A DNA stretch of 64,000 bases from Caprimulgus europaeus (Eukaryota; Chordata; Aves; Caprimulgiformes; Caprimulgidae), in contig OU015527.1 in NCBI GenBank assembly GCA_907165065.1, positions 20,287,686 to 20,351,685 of the forward strand. The letters run 5' to 3'. Shown here piece by piece: positions 51,501-64,000 of the stretch. The number at the start of each line of letters is the position of its first letter. Positions within the stretch are counted from its first letter, which is position 1. The translations under genes were made by a program, and so were the position numbers. The notes beneath the pieces are model-generated. The model saw only the letters and a program-made list of their open reading frames with translations. It was not told the DNA's origin and searched no databases.

Positions 51501-54500
51501 AGTAGGAAGCAAATCCCCCTTTTCAGTACCTCATTTGCAAAGGTAGAGTACTTAACTGAAGCATTGTCTCCTGCCTGGCTTACAGTTAGGATTTCTAATT
51601 GTAACAGCCACCATCTGATATGCTTTAAATAGATCATCTGTCTTCTGGGGTTCATCTCAAAATTATAATTCCAGTCTACTCTACAAAATCCTGTATCTTG
51701 GACATCAGCCAGGTTCTTGTCTTGTTCTCTTGGATTTTGGGATGTGTCTGAATTCCATCAAGGACTGTGCTATTAGACCACGTCTTTATATCCAAATGTC
51801 TAGCTTTTTCCTTGCAATAAAAGAATATTAGGCAAAGGCACAGGGGGAAAAAAGAAAAACAAACCCACACACATACAAAAAAACTACAAAGGAAAGAAAT
51901 TAAAACAAGATTTTTTTTTTCATAGAGGAACTCTATCCTCCAGTAAGTATAACTGGTCACTTATTAAAAGGTATGTGGACTTTACTTAAAGATTTGCTGT
52001 GAAATTCTCCTTGCTCTCCTGTTAGGTGGTATGCTATTAAGTGGCTTCAGTTGAGTATTAAAAAAAAAGCATTAGAGGGAAGATTTTCTGTTATAATGTA
52101 AGCTTCAAATCAGCAGCATCAGAGATGAAACTGGATTAATATAAATCCTTCAAAGGATAAAATACATTTGCAGATTAACCCTGACCTCTGCTTAAAAACT
52201 TCCCAAACCTTCTTTTCTGTATTGATTTATCTAAACAGGGCTGCCTGGCTGCACACGATGAAATACTTCCTCTGCAGGGCAATTAGCAGGCACCTGGATA
52301 GGATTCAGACTTTTGTCAGGCACAGAAAATCCCATTAGATGTTACTACAGGTGGTTGCTGCATGTCTGCTACCAATATGAATACTGCATTTGGAAACTTA
52401 AAATAGAAGGTATGAAAAACCTGACAGCTATAAATCTTGTATTTGAAATGTAAGATTTTATTGACCTCTACTATCTTTGAGATGGAGAAAAGGAGGAATC
52501 TTGCACTCTTTAGGGATGATTAATTGTTGAAAAGTGACTTACAGAGTGCTCCACATGGTTGTATTACCTCAGACAACAGGTTAAACAGTAAAGGGGCTTC
52601 TGAATTTAGAGACACTAAACATCATTTTATTGCAAATGAGAAAAATCAGTGCAAGTATGACAAGGATATGTCCATTTATATTCCAGACCAAACTTAAAAG
52701 TTATAACATAAATTATTAATTTCCAGGCTAGTTGTGTGCCACCACTGCTGTCCAGCTCATGTTAAATTTAATGCTGAGTCCATTCTGAAGCTGTTTCATG
52801 TCCAATCAACCCAGAAATTTAATGTTGCAGTAGAAAAAAAGGAGACAGAATCAACCTGCTCACTACTGTATGTTGAATTGCATCTGTCTTGCACCCAGTG
52901 GGACTGTAATAAGGAAGGTCACTAAATTTTTTTTTTAATGTTAGGAAGTTTCTTATGAATTGAGGATAAAATTCTGCCTCTATTGAGGCAGAAATAAAAC
53001 ATTCTCTTGCTTTTTGTGGAGCTAGCATTTTTCATGAACTTTTCCACATGTCTACATTTAGGTTATGCTCCAAAGCACATAGAGAACAGATGGGAAAATA
53101 ATTCAACCTGCCTGTATCTGAAGTTTCAGATCTATACAACTGGGTGGATAATACATCAGGTATATTAAGATGATAAGTTAAAATCTTTGACAGCTTTGAT
53201 ATATAATCAATATGAAGTTATTAGTCATTGTATTAATAAAGCTTAAATTGCCTTAAAAAATCAGTTAAAATAATAGCAGTTAAGTGTCGGAAAAGCATAG
53301 TAGATCATGCCTCTGTCTTGCAAGGCGTACATTCTTGATAGGGGATAGAGATAAAATTGAAGTGACACTTGCTGTTAGACTATAGATAGTCTCTCTGGGA
53401 GAAACTGAAATACTATTTGTTCTATAAAAAAGTCTGTAAAAATCAAAGAACTTTATTGCTTTTAAAATCATTAAAATTTTGCAGATGTTGAAATATATGC
53501 TAGGTTTTTATATTACAAAAGTATAGTATATTCTACCATAAATTATATACACAATATAGAGTCATGGGTGGGTTTTTTTGTTTTCTGAGTTAGCTTTACA
53601 ACTGAGTAAGAGTAACTGATAAAATATACACTAGTATAAGATATTGTTCATGGGTTGTTTAGACTAGTGCTGGGATACACTTTCTGTCTGTGACTCGTAT
53701 AGTGCAGGAGTATATATATGGAAAGTATATATGGAATGTAAGTACGTACAAAATGTGGATAGAGGTTTTAAATATGAGAAGGAAGGATCCACTTTCTGGC
53801 TATAAGACATGTTAAACAGTGCATTTTAAAGGATTATTGAATGCCTTGGGTATTTGCTAAGGCACACGGCCAGCAAGAGCAGTAATCCTTCACTACAAAG
53901 CCTGTTGTATTTCAAAAGTAGTAAGCTATTGCTTCTACAGCATAGGAATTATGTCAGTGTTACTGACTAATAAAAGCCTTGGGACTGGCTTCCTCGGAGG
54001 TAGGGTGAAGTGTAAGCTCACCACACCTGTCTTCTACTCTAGATCTTTATAAAAATAATGGTAAACAGTAAGTCACTCAGACTTACAAAGTCCTTGCTCT
54101 GTGCAGGATGTTAACTTTCTGTTCTGCTTTTTACATTAAAAGAAAAGGAAGGATACATTTATTGATCTTGCATTGACGGAGAAAAGGCATCAGATGTAAA
54201 ATAAAATTTACAGCATGAAGTAAAGGTTTTTGAAAATGGGTGCAAGAGTATTGAGGGTGCCTTGCAGAGATAGTTTATTTTCTCTTAGATTATCAAGACT
54301 GTTCCTCTGGAAATTAGAGGTAGTGTCTCCTTTTGGCAGTTTGTCTCATCTGTAAAAGACTGGACAGTACAGAGCATTTATATGAGAACTGCTATGAGGA
54401 AAACTTGAAAATATATGCCTTACTCTAATATAAATTAAAACTACTAAATTTTAACCAACGGATATTTAAAATATTTTGACTGAAAAAAATAAAATAATTA

Positions 54501-57475
54501 AAATCAAATTTCTGGAAAAAAGAGGGAGAAATCTTTGTTTTTCACCAAAACCCTCCTTTTACCAGACTTGCAGACATCCATAACATCTGAGACAGAATGC
54601 ATCTGTAACTGTGTATCTTCTTGGTAAGTTACAAAACCAATAGAACACTAAATGGATATTGGCAAGTAAATTTTATTTCTTCTCCATTTTCAGGGATTTA
54701 ATGAATGCCTTAGTCATTTTACTGCACACGTATATATCAACACACAGCTGGCATTCATATGTGTAACTGCAACAGAAGATAGTAGGAGACCATAAAAAAA
54801 ATAATAATGACAAATTGATTTAGCCTGTGTTTTCTTATGTTTTTTTTTTTGTTTGTTTGCTTGCTTTTGTGGTTATCTTCCTCTAAAGAGTATGCACTGC
54901 AAAAATATGTATTAAAAATGTTACTTTCACTAAAATGTTTGAAATATGCTTTGATACTAAAGAATCTGAGCTGTTTTGCTTCTCTATAAATAAAAATAAA
55001 GTATTTCAAGTGTTAGTATTTTTTACATGAATATATTGTAAACTGTGTTAAAGCAAACAATTTATTAGATAAATATCTCTAACAATTTTATAATTGCCTT
55101 GAAATTGTTTTCAAGCACCTGCTTGTATTTATATATTCACATGTTTTTATGTGAATTTTTTTCCGGATTATGAAAAATCTGATTCTAGTTACAGAGCTGC
55201 AATTAGCTTGAGGAAACCCAAGAACCCCACTATGGCATTGTTGTCTTGCCACCATCCAGGACTTCACTTAGGAAGAGTACCTTAAATACATTTTTCAAGG
55301 ATATAGGAAGGCTCTTTCTTTAAAGTATGCCAGCATTTCAGTAGAGGCTTCCTTTTTTTTCTTCAATTATGCAATGATGCCAGGAAATATAATGCATCAT
55401 TTTAGACCTCTTTTTATTAGTTACTATGAAGCTGGAATGACATAGCTATGAGCAGATGTTTGTCTTAGTCTTGTATATTCATGCACGGTGGTGTTGGCTG
55501 ACAGCCAGCAGTCCTCTGTAGTCTCCAGTGTGGAATAACTGGGATACATAGACAACATGAGATGGTCCATAAAACAAAATTCTTCTTGTGTTGGAAATGC
55601 CTGAGTTCTGCTTGGCTAACTAGGGTGTTGAAAACTACCACAAGCTTTTGCCTTCGTAGGGCTGTGTCACTTTATACCATTTCAAGATTCTAAACAGAGT
55701 CTAAGAAAAAAGTGAATTAAACATTCATTTAAATATCAAAATGAGTTTTGCTGGCTGTGTTTGATCAAAACAAGGTTCGTTATAGGTTCCTGTAATGAGC
55801 TTTCATTACTGAATGTAAGCACTTTTGTTCCTGTTGTGTTTACCTTCTGTAAGTATTCACTTGAGCTTGTGAACAAAAACCTATTTCAACTGGAGTTTTA
55901 GTTTTACTGCAGATTGTGAAGTTTAAATGTGTTAACAGTAAGCAACTTTATAACAGAAATTTGAAGTTGTAAGAGTTCAATTGATTCAAATGAAACACTA
56001 ATTCAAAACTAATTAAAAACTGATTCAAAATTAGTAACATTTGGTGCTTTAATCAGAGAAGAATATTAGAGCCTAAAGTTTAAATTTTAAATAGGCAGGC
56101 ACAGGGAAAATGAAATATGCTAGATGTTTCAATGGATATTTTTGAAAAAAAAGTGTTTGGAGAAAATGGTGAGTGACAACTTTCTAAAAAACAAAAGGCA
56201 GCACTCATCAGACAAATTATAAAGTGTTACCTTATCTTAAAATATTGGTGATGTGTCACACTGTCACAGTCAACCCATGGAAAAAATGTCTGTAGGAGCT
56301 ACCTCCATATCACAATTTTGTTGTCTTACTATTCCTCTAGTTTGTCAGCAACTATATATCAGCCACTATTAAGATTATACTGTCTGGTAATTATTAATAT
56401 TAGTCTTTTAAAATATGGTACATATATGCAAGTGGTTAGGTGACCTCACTATTACTCAGATTAAGTGGGGGTTTTTTAACCTTGAAATCAGCAGGTAGAA
56501 GACAATTTATTATGTGTGATTTATAAAGCAACTAAGTGATGCTAATTCCTGTTTTCAGCAAAAATTAATTTTCGTAACACCCAAAGGAACATGAATATTA
56601 CATAGCATACTTCTGAAAAATAACTTTGCAAATGCAATTTAAGCTCTCAAATCTTTAAGGAAATTTTATAAATTTTACTCATTGTAAGTAATTCCTCAGC
56701 TGATAAAGGCAAAGAGTGTTTCTGGCTGTTTAACCCCCAAGGTATTCGACTAAATTATGGTATTCAAAAATGTCATAGATGGCTGAATCTATTGAAAGGC
56801 ACATTTAGCTTACTGCCCTATCTGTAACACTGATCAGCGTTGGATGCTTATGAAGAGGGCAAAAAATCATACAGTGGAATGTGGAGCTTAAGAACTGGAC
56901 AAGGATCAGTGGGAGATGTTTTCTGATCCAAAAGAATGTCATTCTTAATTTAATCTTTATTAAAATAACTACTGCATAACTACCTGCACGTTAATTCTTT
57001 CAAATCCACAAGCAGATTCATTACTGGGACAATTTTACTTCCATCAACATGAAAAGCTTCGTAAAGATGGCATTTATATGCTACAGAGTGCGACTGATAT
57101 TAAAAAGGAAAATTACATCAAAGTAATTGCATTTTATTGTTGTCAAAACTCCTTCACTTGATGAAAGGCTAGACATCATGGTGCTCAGTTTGTCTCTATT
57201 CCATCTGTGTCAAAATTCGCAGTACCATGCTGAGTCATTGCATAACACTGATATCCTGCGCAGCATGTTCATACAAGTCCTCATGAGTCTGCATGTATCT
57301 CCCATCTGACGTCATATGAGTTTGAACTGTAAAAATATCTACTAATGCTTCTTATTTGGTATAGTAGGGAAACATGAAGACTATTAGAAAACTGGACTGG
57401 GTAGCCTCTTTTAGTTTTCAGTTTGGTGGGGTTTTTTTCTGCTGTTGTTTTTGTTTGGTTTTAATACCCTTTTTT
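45513..57475. other. Non-coding AT-rich stretch, no gene seen
   Basis: Twelve kilobases with no supported gene. Open frames stay below about 150 codons; the longest (49667-50107, minus) lies in a slightly GC-richer patch and is not protein-like. TA/TG-rich low-complexity text occurs near 46415-46500 and 53700-53760. Exons of a long gene could hide here if short, but I see none that I can support. Confidence 0.5.
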
Positions 57476-57479
57476 TCTA

Positions 57480-57650
57480 CTGTTCATTTTCAATTTTTCT
57501 GACTAATAGCCATCCAGTCTCTTTACTGGGTCCCAGGAGATGTTTATCTGTGATGATTGTACTTTTTTCACCTCTAGTTCCTCTATAGGCATATCTCTTA
57601 ATGGATAAACCAGCTGGTTGGATTTTGATCTTTTTGGCATTGATCTGGCT
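57480..57650 (-). pseudogene. Possible fibronectin type III domain relic
   Basis: On the minus strand an open frame (57503-57829) ends with a stretch, at 57586-57506, that reads IEELEVKKVQSSQINISW followed by DPVKRLDGY. This fits the A and B strands of an FN3 domain: a leading hydrophobic L-x-V pattern, then the I-x-I-S-W-x-P core with its tryptophan, then G-Y at the start of the next strand. Directly after Y a TAG (57505-57503) stops the frame; moving two bases gives eight more codons (VRKIENEQ) before another stop. No clear splice donor lies at the break and no further FN3 strands follow. I cannot name the parent gene. It may be a decayed exon, a retrocopy scrap, a real exon whose end I cannot see, or coincidence. 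Confidence 0.35.
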
Positions 57651-57961
57651 GTGAAGGTGCTGTCTGAGAGGACAACTGACGGATTATGGTAACTAATCCA
57701 CAATTTGAATGTCAAGAATCTAGTCCCAAAAAGTGGAAATAGATGCTGAAATTGGAAATGATAATTAGTCCATGTCATATTTTTCCACTGAAAACAGTGT
57801 GTCTGTAATAGCTTTTTACCAGCAAACAATGTTGATCACTGAGTGTCAAGAATACAATAGAAACCTGGAAAATTGTATACTAAAATTTCTATTTATGAAG
57901 CTGATTTATTAAAAAGGTAACAGAAGTATTCACTTGCTGCTGGAAAAATGTCTCTTTGCAC

Positions 57962-57983
57962 TGTGTGTGTATATATATATATA
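57962..57983. repeat. (TG)n(AT)n dinucleotide repeat
   Basis: A short TG run passes into about seven AT units. It lies just left of the TTA/TAG microsatellite and forms one compound low-complexity region with it. Confidence 0.85.
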
Positions 57984-57988
57984 CACAC

Positions 57989-57989
<1 letters not shown>

Positions 57990-58082
<93 letters not shown>

Positions 58083-58174
58083 TTAGTAGTATTAGTATTA
58101 GTATTAGTAGTATTAGTAGTATTAGTAGTATTAGTAGTATTAGTAGTATTAGTAGTATTAGTAGTATTATTATT
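57990..58174. repeat. Composite trinucleotide microsatellite (TTA)21 then TAG/TATTAG
   Basis: TTA repeats perfectly 21 times (57990-58052). The sequence then changes to TAG units and a higher-order pattern mostly of TAGTAGTAT (9 bp) up to about 58174. It yields long open frames of isoleucine, leucine and valine/serine in several frames on both strands; these are artefacts of the repeat. The sharp change from pure TTA to the 9-mer suggests that a T-to-G variant was amplified after the first expansion. Confidence 0.95.
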
Positions 58175-59030
58175 CCCAGAGGAGATAAAAGAGTATGATT
58201 GCCCACAGATGCATATGTCTCTTTTTCCTTGGAGGCAAGTGAAAGCTTTTTCCTTCTAAGTACACTTGTACCCTTGAGCCTCTGGATACACTCTGCCTGG
58301 CTGGTGGATGGATGCTGAAAACGTGTGTTGTGCCCAGAGGATTCTTTGTAGCATATTTAATATGGAAAGACATTAGTTGAAAGAATGTGTTGGGCTGTGA
58401 CAGGGAGAGGAAAGCTGGTACAAACTTGCAGTATGTATTTCAGTTACTTCTTTCTGTATATTTCAATTAAGCTCAGTTTTCAGTTAGAAAAAGGACCAGC
58501 TGATCCCATGACACCTAAAGCTGAATTTTGAGAAACTTACTTCAGGAAGCTGAACTTCATGAGAAGGTGTGCCCATCCCACTCATGCTCTGGGGCAATTT
58601 TCAGCGGTCCTTTGTTGTTAAGTGAGAAGGATCAAACTACTCCCAAGAGTAGGGGGTCATGGGGGAAGCTACTCAGCCAAAGGTGATATGAGTGTTCTGT
58701 GGTTTTATGTAGGAGCCAGCTCTGGTGAGCAAACACATATGTTGATGATAACGGGGGGCATTGTAGTCTCCATATTCTGTGCAGAAATGTGTAAAAGTCA
58801 GAGCGTAGCAGTGTGACTGCATAGGCAGCAGAAATGGCCATCAGGTTCCAGGAAACTCGAGTGTCCCAGCTCAAGGCTCTTGTCTGCTGACCAGAAAGGA
58901 CATCTTTGTTCAGAAGCAAGTGGGAAAAACTACATAAATGCTGAATTAATTAGTATTAATGTACTTCATAGGATTTCCAAAAATGTGTGAGGAACAGAGC
59001 TTTTAGGTAACAAACATGTCTGCCAGTTTC

Positions 59031-59041
59031 GGGGGGGGGGG
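59031..59041 (+). repeat. G11 homopolymer
   Basis: Eleven consecutive G in AT-rich DNA. Long G runs are unusual here and prone to length errors in sequencing. Confidence 0.9.
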
Positions 59042-60082
59042 TATCAAATGGGAGTAAAAGGGGAGATTTAAAGAGAATAGATCCATGTTAGTAACATTGC
59101 GTAGGTGCTAAGGCTGCATTAGTGCACTATGAGAAAAATCAAACAAATTTTTAAGTCTAAAAAAAACCCCAAATAGACATGCAATACAAATTTCTTTCAA
59201 GTTCTCTGGAATGAATGATTCTAATTGTGTCCAATAAAGAAACAACTTTCAATGTGGGAATTAAGTGACAGTAGTTAGCAACACTTTTAAGATGTCTGCC
59301 CCACCCTTATGCTTCCCTACAACGTCAATGAGAAATATCTTTATATTGAACTTAAATTATGTGCTAGGCTGGCTTTACAGTAAACTAAGAATTTCATTTA
59401 GGTTTGGGTACATGAAAAATCCTTTATCTTTCCCTAAAATGTATTTTTACGAAACTGACTAAGCTCACAAAACACACTTGAATAATTCCTCAACTAATGG
59501 TACAACTCATTATCTGGGACAGAGATATGTTGCTGAAACATCCTTTGATTTCTTACCTATTATATTTCTTTCTATCATTTCCTGAAATATCCTTGCTGGA
59601 GGATACTGCTCTTGGTTATTGCAGTCAGCACTGGGAATGCTGATTTTTAGATAATGTCACCTCTCTTATTCTCAGGAATCTATGCCCCAGAATATAATAC
59701 CAGAGTACTTACGCTACGAAAATAACGTTTATCATGTGACTATCTGACTTGGTAGAGATCCATGTGTGTATTTTATTACTTACCTGGATCCCACGAGTGA
59801 AATTATGGTATAACTCTCTGACTTTCTAAATCTAGTGGCTGTTAACATGGTATAACTCTGGAAGTTTGTCAATATATTTTTCTTGCTGGTGCTTTCCAGA
59901 TCAGTAATGCTTTTTAGAAAGACAAGCACAAAATATTTTGCTTATCAAGAAACACCTTGGTGGAATTTGTGAGTACTTTGATTCTAGGTAACACAAATAT
60001 ACATTTAATATACAAAACCAAAACAAATATGAATATTTTACTGATATTTATATTTTCTTTAGATTGCCCTTTAGACTTCTTT

Positions 60083-60107
60083 TGTGTGTGTGTTTGTGTG
60101 TGTGTGT
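60083..60107 (+). repeat. (TG)n dinucleotide repeat
   Basis: About twelve TG units with one interrupting T. Confidence 0.9.
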
Positions 60108-63100
60108 AAGGTAAACAGCTGAAAACTGTGAGGGTGGGCAAACAGACCATAAGCAACCATTAGCCTTTACAGAAATTGCTTTTATGAAATTGACTTCTAA
60201 TGAGCTATGCATTTTTGATAGCCAGGGATTGTATATTCAGGAATTGTAAACTATCATGGCTTACAGCAGCAATATTCAGGCCTTTAAATCTGCTTTTGAA
60301 ATTAAAATGGAGCCTATTAGTTATACAGTATAGAGGATGCCAAAATTCAAACACCACAAAATCCTCTAATCATCACTTTTCAGCTAGTGGAATACACGAG
60401 AAAAGGGCAATGTAACTGAACTATCACTATGCCTTTGAATTGAAAGATTTTTGTTGTATTACATGGTGGGGTGACACTCTCTTTCCCAAAGAATAATGAA
60501 TCTTTTAGACCCATTATGGCCTTCCAGTTCAATGGCATTTTCTTTAATCTAATACCTATTACCATTTAACTGCTTTTAAAGTTGCCAACCAAATTAATGC
60601 ACTGCGCTGAACTACTGCTTTGGGGTTTATGTTGGTTAAATCTCTCAAATGTCATGTAATTTTTGTTTTCTAGCTCAAAAACAAGTTTTACAGAACCTTT
60701 GGAGATCAACTAGTCTTATCTGCCTTGTACTCTTGTGGTTTTATTTTGCTGAGACTGAGAAATATTAACAAAGAGTTTTGCTGTAAATGTGTGTGGAATC
60801 TGCAGTGTGTGGGAAAGCAACGGAACTAGGAATCAAATGTTTGCTTCAGCTGCTGGGTAACAACACAGCAATGACAGGTTTCATGGTTTTGTTTTGTTCA
60901 TTTAATTTATACAACAATTATAATTTTATTAATGAGTAAGAACTTTTGTCAGATACTCAATTATCTTAAATGATAAACTCCTGACCCATTTTTTTCTTAG
61001 GTAATTATTGAATTGAGATGAATTGCAGGATAGGCAAGGAAGAGATGCATATTTTAGAATGCTATTCTGACCCTGCCTTCACCATTTTTTGTCATATAAA
61101 ACAGAAATTGGAAATACTCCGTGTCTCAAATTTTCTGAAAGTTCTCTGAAAACTGATCTGAAAAGAGTTTTGTATTGAAATTTCTTAGACTTATTCAAAC
61201 TCTCCATGGGAGTATGTCATCAGACTTTGAGCTGAACCTTTGTACTCTTTTTTCTTCTAACTACTACGTAATATTAGAAGTATTGTGGCAAATTTACAGC
61301 TGACTAGGTTGATTTAGCTCAAAGGGTTGATGACTGAAAATTATGGAAGCCATAAAACAGCATAAAATGCAACTCTGCTGGGTCTCATAACACAACTGGG
61401 AGACGTGATATTTGCCCTTAAAATGAATGACATGATAATTTTATATCTGCAGATTTCAGAGTGGAAAAGTGACACCATGAGCTACCAACTGCTAATTGGG
61501 TTATCAGCTACAGTGTCAGCAGCAACAAAATGTTCAGAAAGGTAGCCTAGACACTTTGCTATAGGCTTAGTGGTGGTGGCCAGAAGAGATATAAAGTGAA
61601 TTACGTTTTCACAGCCATCCTTGAGCAAAAGAAGACCCAAGGAATTTGGCTAATACTTGATTTATGAAACTGGTACCATTTCAGAGACTTGGGAGCTCTG
61701 CTTCTAGCACAAAGTAGCTGTAAATTGTCCATTCTGTTTCATATCAATAATTTCTGTTATTTGTTCTTGGAATTACAGTTATTTAAATCTTACAGCTATC
61801 ATCTTAGAGGCATTTATTTTCAAAATTGTTTTAAACAAGAAGATGAAAATCTAGCAAAAATAGAGCAAAACTCAAGAATGTCCCCTCCTTCAAACTTTTA
61901 GCATCATCTTATATTCAGGATTTTAAATTTCCAGACCCAGATGGTCTTTCACAGTAACTTTATGTGCTTGCAGTCAACACGATTTCCAAGAAAAGTTAAG
62001 TATAAGTATAGAGTTAATTGATTCTAGGATAGGATTGTAAAGATATTGTGCATTTTAAACAAAGGGTGGTAAAACAGCAGTGTGGAATAACATATTTATG
62101 TGATCCTCTTCTGGCTGAAATGGGCTTAGCACAGGCTGCAAAGACAGAGATAAAAGTAGCTTCAGTGTACTTCATGTGGTCCTGCCTCTTGGAAATGCCA
62201 CAGCACTATTAGACAACTGACGTAATTAACTCTATGTCCTGGTGATGTGGAGGTGAAGTAGCAGAGCTTTTAAGGTCATTTCCCCATGCCAGGAAAAGTC
62301 TTTCTGGAGGACCTTTCCAGAGCAATATGGATATGGCCAAACTACATTTTGGATTTTCCCTCCAAGTCTCTTTATCTGAGGAAGGACTAAGCTCTGTGCA
62401 GTGATCGCTCTCTGCAATGGAGGAGGTTTGTTTGAAGCTCTGTCTTTAATGAGTTAGTGCCTTTGATCTGACATGTGTTGTGAAAGTCAACAACTAAGTG
62501 GTTTATGAAATATTCCAAGTGACTGCCTGGAAAACAAACTCTGGCCAGGCATGGTATTTCAGTTCTGCTACTGTAGCCCCATTGTCAATAAAGTACTGAG
62601 ATAGTCCTCTATTTTTTTTTTTTTTTCAAATAATTTTGTAAGAAAATGCACATGGCATTCAAATAAGTGCTTATGCATTCTTTAGACTTTTTTGTGCTCT
62701 CTGTTAAAAAATATGTCTGTCCTTTTTGGACTTCACATTGACATTTTCGTTGGTTCAGCTCAGCTTACTTCAAAAGAAAAAAGGATTAGGGTGAAGCTTA
62801 GTGCAGGGCCTTACAGATGAGACCTTTAAAAAGGATCATCGTTGCTCTGCCAGCTGACTTAAGTTCTCATTACACTCTGTAATGGCGATGTGTTCAAAGC
62901 TCTAGCAAAACTTACAGTCTTTGAAAAATTAGTCATGTTGGGGTCCCCCTCTGTAACGTATTGTCTGTTCTATGCTACACCTATACACTAATTTTTAAGC
63001 TGAGTGACACAGCATCTACAGTGGAGTCAGAATGGTGTGTACGGTTGAGGGGAAAACCACAGTTTTGTGCTTTAATAAAGATATGATTCATATACTTTTA

Positions 63101-63506
63101 TCCAGTATAAATTTCAAAATGCATGTTCTTGCATGAAGTGTTACCTACATACCACAGATAATCGCAAAAAAACAAAACCAAAGCTGAAAAAGCATCTCCT
63201 ATGACTCTCTTTTCCCTTGGTAACTTGTCAGGTGTGATATACTATTTTAATATAGAAAGGGTTATGGTGTGTTGCTTCTGGACAATTCAGCAATTTCCTT
63301 TAGGGTTATTGCCAAATTTTTATCTCTTTTTATTTATATTTTGTATTCTTGTTAATATGTACTTAAACAAATGTTGATACCAATACTTCTGCTCCATTTA
63401 TTTCATATAATTGGATAAATACACAGGTTTCTGCAAGTATCAATCTTATAAAGTTTTCTCACTTGCTTTGTTCACCCAGTAGTGACTTTATGGTTTGTTT
63501 TTTCGG

Positions 63507-63532
63507 GTTTTGTTTTGTTTTGTTTTGTTTTT
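63507..63532 (+). repeat. (GTTTT)5 pentanucleotide repeat
   Basis: Five perfect GTTTT units preceded by T-rich sequence. A simple repeat; no retroelement tail is evident beside it. Confidence 0.9.
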
Positions 63533-64000
63533 CTGTCATGGAGGAAAATGTTCTCACTGTTTACACCAAGATAATAAGCAATCTTTGAATGGCATTTTTC
63601 TGTAGCCTTTTTAGGAACATTTTGAAAAACTGGTATTTTTGAAATCAGAATGTGATAGCTGGGAAGAACTGATATTTCTAAGATGCGTCAACCTTGGTGC
63701 AATTCTCATGTTGACCCCAGAGGAATTGCTAAATGTTTTTTAAAATTGCAGGATTATTCTTAACACACTTTCTCTCCTCTGCATTTTTTTCCTTGCAGTA
63801 CAGCAGTCACACAATAGATAAAGATGGGATGTTTGCCCTATAAATCTGCCTATGAAGAAGTGTTGAGACCCCCTGTAAATTTGTAATCTTAAATATGATT
63901 CACAAACTATTCAATACTGGGAAACAAAATTACTGTGAGTGATAGTGATTAAAGATGGTATAACTGCATCTTACTCTGTAAGCCTTGCTAATGCTTCAGC

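Larger units (their letters stand above)
58175..64000. other. Non-coding AT-rich stretch to window end
   Basis: No gene supported. Open frames are all under about 100 codons. Apart from the G11, TG and TTTTG runs listed separately and a T15 run at 62612-62626, I see no repeat or regulatory structure worth calling. Confidence 0.5.

Noticed and set aside
57889..58259. Open frames of about 80-105 codons made of isoleucine, leucine or valine runs
   Set aside because: They are translations of the TTA/TAG microsatellite in different frames and strands.

Overview
The window looks like non-coding avian genomic DNA. The best organism evidence is its repeats: CR1 LINE copies whose reverse transcriptase reads almost without a break and whose 3' end carries the ATTCTGTG-type terminal repeat, and two LTRs that I recognise from memory as bird endogenous-retrovirus families. 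I see no intact host gene, no CpG island, no tRNA or rRNA gene and no CRISPR array. The window could be intergenic or lie inside a large intron; the sequence alone does not decide this.

Layout. Positions 1-566 are the right-hand part of a plus-strand ERV LTR cut by the window edge. It contains a degenerate tandem repeat of about 45-49 bp and an AATAAA signal. Positions 567-3770 are unremarkable AT-rich DNA. Positions 3780-6500 are a GC-richer block with two pairs of internal direct repeats; it is probably an old, decayed repeat assemblage. Positions 6599-7107 hold old CR1 debris. Positions 7540-8825 are a young, 5'-truncated CR1 with one in-frame stop, and 10874-11407 is a shorter copy of the same subfamily. 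A very G-rich, quadruplex-prone tract lies at 12371-12427. A minus-strand solo-type LTR with a TATA box and a decayed CRE-like site occupies 22690-23283.

From 23284 to 57500 the sequence is AT-rich and nearly featureless. The exceptions are short repeats, an octamer-bearing stretch that might be a conserved element, and a perfect 21-bp inverted repeat with a 3-nt loop at 27640-27684. At 57506-57586 (minus) a short open stretch reads like the start of a fibronectin type III domain and then breaks; it is the only hint of host protein-coding sequence. A composite TTA/TAG microsatellite follows at 57990-58174, and the rest to 64000 is AT-rich with simple repeats.

I did not find a convincing new biological system. 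The items most worth checking are the perfect hairpin at 27640, the FN3-like relic at 57506 and the unclassified GC-rich repeat block at 3780-6500.
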